DNA from: Acanthamoeba sp. SK_2022b
Lineage: Eukaryota; Discosea; Longamoebia; Acanthamoebidae
Assembly (NCBI GenBank): GCA_027943245.1
Contig: JANDJZ010001723.1
Coordinates: forward strand, 1 to 24,388
Direction of reading: 5' to 3'
Length of the DNA: 24,388 nucleotides
The notes under the pieces are model-generated. The model did no database searches. It was given only the letters and a program-made list of their open reading frames with translations, and was not told the DNA's origin. A program made the position numbers and the translations under genes. Of the stretch, positions 19,579-24,388 are shown one piece after another. Position 1 is the first letter of the stretch. Each line of letters opens with the position of its first letter.

Positions 19579-21070
19579 ATGGTATTTTATCTTTATTATG
19601 TATTATTTTCTTCTTTTTTAGTTTGATTAGTTTTGTTACTAGTCTTATCGTTTTCATTTAATAATGCTATAATTAAAACTCGATTAGCAAAAAAATTTCT
19701 CTTGCTATTTCCGTGTTTCAATTTTTAATAGTTTTGATTTTTTGAATTCTAGCCGATAATATAAATTTATTTTCAAATTTTGATTTATATAATTTTCATT
19801 TTTATCAGAAATGGATTTTCCCTTTAAACTTTTATTATGTTATTGGTGTTGATAATATTTCTTTATTGTTTTTATTATTAACTTTTTTTTTAACTCCTAT
19901 CTGTATTCTTATTAGTTGAAATAGTATAAAATATAAATATAATAATTTTTTGATTTGTTTAATTTTTATAACATTTATTCTATTCAATATTTTTTGTGTA
20001 TTAGATTTAGTTTTTTTCTATATCTTTTTTGAAAGTATTTTAATTCCAATGTTTATACTTATAGGGGTTTGAGGTTCAAGGCAACGTAAAATTCATGCAG
20101 TCTATCAACTTTTTTTTTATACTTTGTTTGGTTCCTTGCTAATGTTATTAGGAATATTGGTAATTTACTCCCACCTTCAAACAACAGATATTAGAGTATT
20201 ATATAATACTAACTTTAGTTTTTATCGTCAATTGATATTATGGGCTTCATTTTTTTTGCATTTTGTGTTAAAGTTCCTCTTTTCCCGTTCCATATATGGT
20301 TGCCAGAAGCTCACGTTGAGGCTCCTACAGTAGGGTCTGTGATATTAGCCGGAGTGTTGTTAAAGTTAGGAACTTATGGTTTGTTAAGGTTTGTAATTCC
20401 AATATTTTGTGAAGCTACGTATTTCTTTTTACCATTAGTTTATACTTTATGTTTGTTAGGTATTCTTTACACCTGCTGTAGTACAATTAGACAGGTTGAT
20501 TTAAAAAAAATTATAGCTTATGCTTCAGTTAGTCATATGAGTTTTGTTATACTTGGGCTTTTTACGTCTAACCTGCAAGGTATTGGTGGTAGCGTTTTTT
20601 TAATGTTAAGCCATGGTATAGTTTCAAGCGGTCTGTTTTTTTGTATAGGTTGTCTGTATGATAGATACAAAACGCGTATATTAAGATATTACAGCGGTCT
20701 TGTTTCTGTTATGCCATTATTTAGTTTGTGCTTTTTTATATTGATACTTTCTAATATTAGTTTTCCGGGTACAAGCAGTTTTGTTGGAGAGTTTTTAATA
20801 TTAGTTGGCCTTTTTGAAAATAATCATTTTGCCGCATTGCTTTCAACATTTAGTATTATTTTAACAGCTGTATATTCAATTTGATTATATAATAGAATTT
20901 CCTTTAACAGATTAACTACCCTTTATTATTCGAAATTTTCAGATTTTTCTAAAAAGGAGTTTTTAGTTGGTTTTTCTTTTTGTTTTATCACTATTTTATT
21001 TGGTATAAAGGGTTCATACATAATTTCTTTAATTGAACCTCCTCTATATACATATTTAATATTTAAATAA
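19579..21070 (+). CDS. nad4: NADH dehydrogenase subunit 4, two frame breaks
   Basis: Antiporter-like proton-pumping subunit of complex I. From ATG 19579 the frame breaks at the A7 run 19689-19695, where one more A leads into the next open segment (…[13 protein letters not shown]). That segment, with [19 protein letters not shown], breaks at GGG 20242-20244, where one more G gives [18 protein letters not shown]. The last segment has [30 protein letters not shown] and a C-terminus ending at TAA 21068-21070. With two bases restored the gene is 498 codons (497 aa), the usual NAD4 size. It is separated from nad2 by 4 nt. Confidence 0.94.
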
Positions 21071-21074
21071 ATAT

Positions 21075-22653
21075 ATGACATTATTAAGTGTTTTTTTAAA
21101 TTCTTTTTCGTATTCAATTGAAATTATATCAGATTTTGGGTTGTTTTTTAATGATTTGCATTTTTTTTATTTTGAGGTTTACTTTTTGAGTTCAGTGATC
21201 TGTTTATTAATATTTTTTGTAGTAATTTCAAACGCAAAAAAATTTAATAACTCTTATTATTTAAATGTTTCTCAATCATTTGTTAATCTTTTATTTTTTG
21301 TATTAATCATTTTATTAGCATTGCTCAATAGAGGCTCGGTTCAACCACATTTTTTATTTGTTGGATTTTACTATAATGATTTGCCTATTATTTTAGTAAA
21401 GAATTTTTTATTAATTAGTTTTTTTATCTTTTTGTTTTCGATTAAAAATTATTTAAAAACTTTGAAAAATTTTGACTTCGAATTTATATTAGTTTTATAC
21501 CTGTCACTTTTTAGTAGTGTTTTAATACTTAATTCTAATGATTTAGTAAGCTTATTCTTTATAATTGAATTACAAAGTTTAACTTTTTATGTTTTAGTTT
21601 CTTCTAAGCAAACTTCATCTTTTTCAACGGAAAGTGGTTTAAAGTATTTTATTCTTGGCTGTTTTTCCTCAGGAATCATATTGTTTGGTATTTCTCTTAT
21701 TTATGGTTTTACAGGTTTGCTTTCCTATTCTGACTTATCTTTATTTATTTCATCAATTGATTTTGTTAATTTGTCACAGTCATCACTGCATATTTTTGTT
21801 AATAGCGGGTTAGTGGTTGGTTTTTTATTGATCACTGTCGGTATAATTTTTAAGTTAGGGGGTGTACCTTTTCATATGTGAATGCCTGATGTTTACGAAG
21901 GTGCACCGATGTTTATTACAGCTTATTTATCAACAATTCCAAAAGTTTCATTAATTTTTATTGTTTTTAAATTGTATTATGTGGTATTTTATGAAATTTT
22001 TACACTTTACCAAGTTTTATTTACTTTAGTTGCTTTCCTATCAGTTTTTTGGGGTTCAATTGCGGCGATTTATCAGATTAAGATTAAGCGTTTATTAACA
22101 TATAGTATGATCACCAATACGGGTTACCTTTTTTTTTTCTTTATCGTTAGGGGACATTTCTGCGATTTTTGTTACTTCTTTCTACATGGTTCTTTATATA
22201 TTTATAATGATCGGATTGTTTTTTTGTTTTATTTCACTTCGTAATAGATCTAATAATCTTTTAATTAAAAAAATTAATACCCTAATTAATTTATTTGAAA
22301 TCAATTCTTGTTTAGCTTTAAGCATTTTTATATTATTATTTAGTATTGCCGGAATTCCACCATTAATGGGTTTTTATAGTAAATTTTTTCTATTCTTTTT
22401 TGCTTTAAAATATAAGTTTTATTTATTGAGTTTACTATTTGTAATTTTTAGTGTTGTAAGCGTATTTTATTATATTCGACTTGTTAAACTGATGTATTTT
22501 AATAGAAATTCGGGTTGGATTTTCTTTAATAATATTCCGTTTTCGAATGCTTTAATTATATCATTTATAACAATTATAAATGTCGTGTTTTTTATTAATC
22601 CTAATTTATTTCTTAAACTAGTATATAATTTTAGTTTTTATTTTTATATTTAA
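21075..22653 (+). CDS. nad2: NADH dehydrogenase subunit 2, one frame break
   Basis: Antiporter-like subunit of complex I. Starts at ATG 21075. Family signatures include [55 protein letters not shown] and [18 protein letters not shown]. The frame breaks at the T10 run 22129-22138; removing one T continues as [16 protein letters not shown] and then into the C-terminal segment with [15 protein letters not shown]. One base removed gives 526 codons (525 aa). It ends at TAA 22651-22653, 6 nt before rps2. Confidence 0.94.
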
Positions 22654-22659
22654 AAGCTT

Positions 22660-23615
22660 ATGATAAAAAAAATAAATCTTACTATTACGCAGTTAATAGC
22701 TGCTGATCTATTTTTAGGTTATTATGACACAAATTGAAACCCACGAACTAATTTTTTCTTGCTAGGTTCTTATAAAAAAAGTAATATATTTAATGTTAAT
22801 TATACTTATTCGTTTGCAAAAAGATTTATTAACTTTGTTTCAGATTTAGTTAGCAAAAAATGTAAGATATGATTAGTAAACGAGAATTTTACATCATTTG
22901 ATAGAAGTAAAGAATTTTCACGTTTAAAATTTATTTTTAACGAGTTAGATTTTATTAATAGTAAGTGGTATAAAGGTACACTTTCAAATTATAAGTATGT
23001 TAATATCGTTAAACCTAAAAAATTTCCGCATGCTATTTTTGTTCCCAATATGATGAATAATCACTACGTAATTAATGAGAGTTTTTTAATAAATATACCT
23101 TCCTGAGCTTTATGCGATGCTTTGGATAATCCGGACAATGTATTCTATCCAATTCCGTCAAACTCAAAAGGCGTTAAATCCGTTTTGTTTTTTTATCTTC
23201 TCTCTTCTAAAGCAGTTCTATACTCGCGTCATAGAGATGCTGCAAATTTTTTATTTGTATCATTCAAAAAATCAAAAAAAATTTAACCTGTACCCCAATT
23301 GCTCATTTTTTAGAAGAGTGGGGCTTTTTGCGTAAATATTTTTTACTTTTTAAGCGCCCTGCTTTAACTCAACAAATTACATTCGTTTTACATTTAAAAG
23401 ATGTGATAAGACAGCATTTTCCTTTTATTTTAAAAAAAAAGTTAAAAAAATATAAAAAATTACATTTAGTTAGATGAAAATTACCACTCCTTCTTTTAAC
23501 AATACTATTCAGTAATGTTTTACATCTGGTACTTAGTAAAACTATAAGTAAAAGATTATCTATTTCAAATATTAATTTATCCCTGTTTAAACATTTAATG
23601 AGATCATTTGTTTAG
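22660..23615 (+). CDS. rps2: Ribosomal protein S2, probable frame break before the C-terminal part
   Basis: Small-subunit ribosomal protein. The first 208 codons (ATG 22660 to TAA 23284-23286) show S2 family features: DLFLGYYDTNWNPRTNFFLLG, FINSKWYKGTLSNYK, FPHAIFVPN, NIPSWALCDALDNPDNVFYP and the closing YLLSSKAVLYSRHRD segment. The stop follows an A8 run (23274-23281). One more A joins the frame to a long open segment that includes AHFLEEWGFLRKYFLLFKRP and ends at TAG 23613-23615, 18 nt before the tRNA-His gene. The joined gene would be 319 codons (318 aa). The tail has no ATG near its beginning, which favours a C-terminal extension over a separate gene, but it is not recognisably S2. Confidence 0.85.
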
Positions 23616-23632
23616 TTTCAAATCTGAGATTT

Positions 23633-23706
23633 GGTGGATATAACTTAACAGGTTAAAGTGGCAATTTGTGAAGTTGCAAATACGGGTTCGAGTCCCGTTA
23701 TTCACC
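23633..23706 (+). tRNA. trnH: tRNA-His(GUG) with encoded G-1
   Basis: Anticodon stem GCAAT/GTTGC with loop TTGTGAA gives GUG. The acceptor stem GTGGATA/TATTCAC is fully paired (one G-U). A G precedes it (23633) opposite discriminator C (23706), so the His identity element G-1:C73 is encoded. T arm ACGGG-TTCGAGT-CCCGT. No 5' mismatches, unlike most tRNAs here. Confidence 0.95.
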
Positions 23707-23708
23707 CT

Positions 23709-23790
23709 TACCGTTTGGCGGAATTGGTAGACGCGATGGGCTTAAAACCTATTTCCATAAGGAGTATTGGTTCGATTCCAATAACGGACA
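23709..23790 (+). tRNA. trnL: tRNA-Leu(UAA), acceptor positions 1-2 mismatched
   Basis: Class II tRNA. Anticodon stem ATGGG/CCTAT with loop CTTAAAA gives UAA. A variable arm is followed by T arm ATTGG-TTCGATT-CCAAT. 5' TACCGTT against 3' AACGGAC gives T-C and A-A at positions 1-2; positions 3-7 pair. It is the last plus-strand gene; the convergent rpl19 stop lies 15 nt downstream. Confidence 0.94.
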
Positions 23791-23805
23791 TTTTAAAGGT
23801 TTATG

Positions 23806-24111
23806 CTATTTATAGTAAAGTTTAGATAATCTAAACTTTTGTTTATACTTTTTAAGAATTTTTAAATTTAGTATTAAAGGGGAGTGAGTGTTAATTATTA
23901 GTTTTACGGCTTCTTTTTTAACCGTATTTTTTATTACTAATGTATTTGACTTATTTCTTTTTACTACGCAAAGTCCAATAAAATTTGATATTTTTATTTC
24001 ATCTTCTTTTAATAGAAGGTATTGGACGTAAACTACGTTTCCAATTTTTATGGTATTGTTTAATGTTTTATTCTTAATTTTTTTATTTAAAAGATTCGTA
24101 CTGTATTTCAT
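23806..24111 (-). CDS. rpl19: Ribosomal protein L19 (minus strand)
   Basis: Large-subunit protein that lies at the interface near the small subunit. It has 101 aa, ATG at 24111, TAG at 23808-23806, intact. From residue 20 onward it aligns with bacterial L19: IKIGNVVYVQYLL matches the GDTVEV strand region, NFIGLCVVKR matches the FEGVVIA.R segment, and the C-terminal NTHSPLILNLKILKK ... SKLYYK matches the highly conserved HSP ... R.AKLYY ending. Assignment is by remembered family pattern, strongest at the C-terminus. It follows rps16 on the same strand by 16 nt. Mitochondrial rpl19 is rare, and the opposite strand is unusual for an Acanthamoeba-type genome. Confidence 0.82.
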   Translation of the reverse strand: MKYSTNLLNKKIKNKTLNNTIKIGNVVYVQYLLLKEDEIKISNFIGLCVVKRNKSNTLVIKNTVKKEAVKLIINTHSPLILNLKILKKYKQKFRLSKLYYK

Positions 24112-24127
24112 ACTTAAAATTTAATTT

Positions 24128-24363
24128 TTAGATTTTTTTATTAATAAAATTTCCGGCCGTTGTTAATAGTATTTTTTTAAAACTATTTGAGAAATTTAAG
24201 CCTCTTGATATTGCAATTATAAATGAATCAAGATCTAGTAATAAGATGCCCGTGTTTTGGTTATAACTTCCTAGAGGTGGTTTGTTTGCATTCTTTATAA
24301 GTATATTAAAACTTAAATTGTTCGTTTTTGTAACGCTTTTTTTTTTAATATGATATTTTGCAT
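24128..24363 (-). CDS. rps16: Ribosomal protein S16 (minus strand), one probable frame break
   Basis: Small-subunit assembly protein. From ATG at 24363 the peptide begins MQNIILKK, matching the IRLKR start of S16. The frame breaks in an A10 run (plus-strand T10, 24337-24346); one more A continues with a basic stretch, then KPPLGSYNQNTGILLLDLDS and ISRGLNFSNSFKKILLTTAG. These match the S16 elements GYYNP, L.LD.DRI..W and S.GAQPTDTVK.LL..AG. It stops at TAA 24130-24128. The restored length is 79 codons (78 aa), right for S16. The S16-L19 order is that of the bacterial rpsP-rimM-trmD-rplS operon. Similarity is moderate, so the call is less secure than L19. Confidence 0.65.
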
Positions 24364-24388
24364 ATTTTAAAATATATTATCAGCATAT

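Noticed and set aside
20926..21117. Minus-strand ORF of 63 aa
   Set aside because: It is antisense to the nad4 C-terminus and nad2 start; chance frame.
23117..23335. Plus-strand ORF of 72 aa
   Set aside because: It overlaps the conserved S2 frame out of phase and has no family features of its own.

Overview
This window is part of a mitochondrial genome from an amoebozoan protist, most like the Acanthamoeba/Vermamoeba group. The evidence is cumulative. TGA is read as Trp in almost every gene. Bacterial-type rnl and rns are present, and rnl carries three LAGLIDADG group I introns. cox1 and cox2 appear to belong to one continuous reading frame. nad11 and several ribosomal protein genes are mitochondrially encoded. 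Most tRNAs are mismatched in acceptor-stem positions 1-3 only, which is the signature of 5' tRNA editing known from Acanthamoeba. The species cannot be fixed from the sequence alone.

Layout: 1-160 holds the 3' end of an unidentified gene. 440-847 is a tight tRNA cluster (Gln, Lys, Glu, Ile, Leu-UAG). About 870-5940 is rnl, interrupted at the sites equivalent to E. coli 1931, 1951 and 2593; the first two introns flank a 20-nt exon. 5992-7018 holds tRNAs Met, Ala, Pro and Asp, an unknown 148-aa ORF, and initiator tRNA-Met. About 7070-8600 is rns. 8652-11304 is cox1-cox2. A frame-broken membrane ORF, a candidate 5S rRNA and rps4 follow. After tRNA-Phe and an odd tRNA-like element come nad6, nad5, nad11, cox3, nad4, nad2 and rps2, packed 4-16 nt apart or overlapping, except for 120 nt before cox3. 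tRNA-His and tRNA-Leu(UAA) close the plus-strand array. A convergent minus-strand pair, rps16 and rpl19, ends the window.

Function: nad2, 4, 5, 6 and 11 are complex I subunits (NAD11 carries Fe-S clusters; the others are membrane proton-pumping or accessory subunits). cox1, 2 and 3 form the complex IV core. rnl, rns, the putative 5S RNA, rps2, rps4, rps16, rpl19 and the tRNAs make the translation machinery.

Caveat: nad5 (two sites), nad4 (two), nad2, rps2, rps16 and the cox1-cox2 joint each show a one-base frame break in a run of identical bases. In every case restoring one base makes the gene an exact multiple of three. I favour run-length errors in the sequence, but cDNA is needed to exclude RNA editing or recoding.
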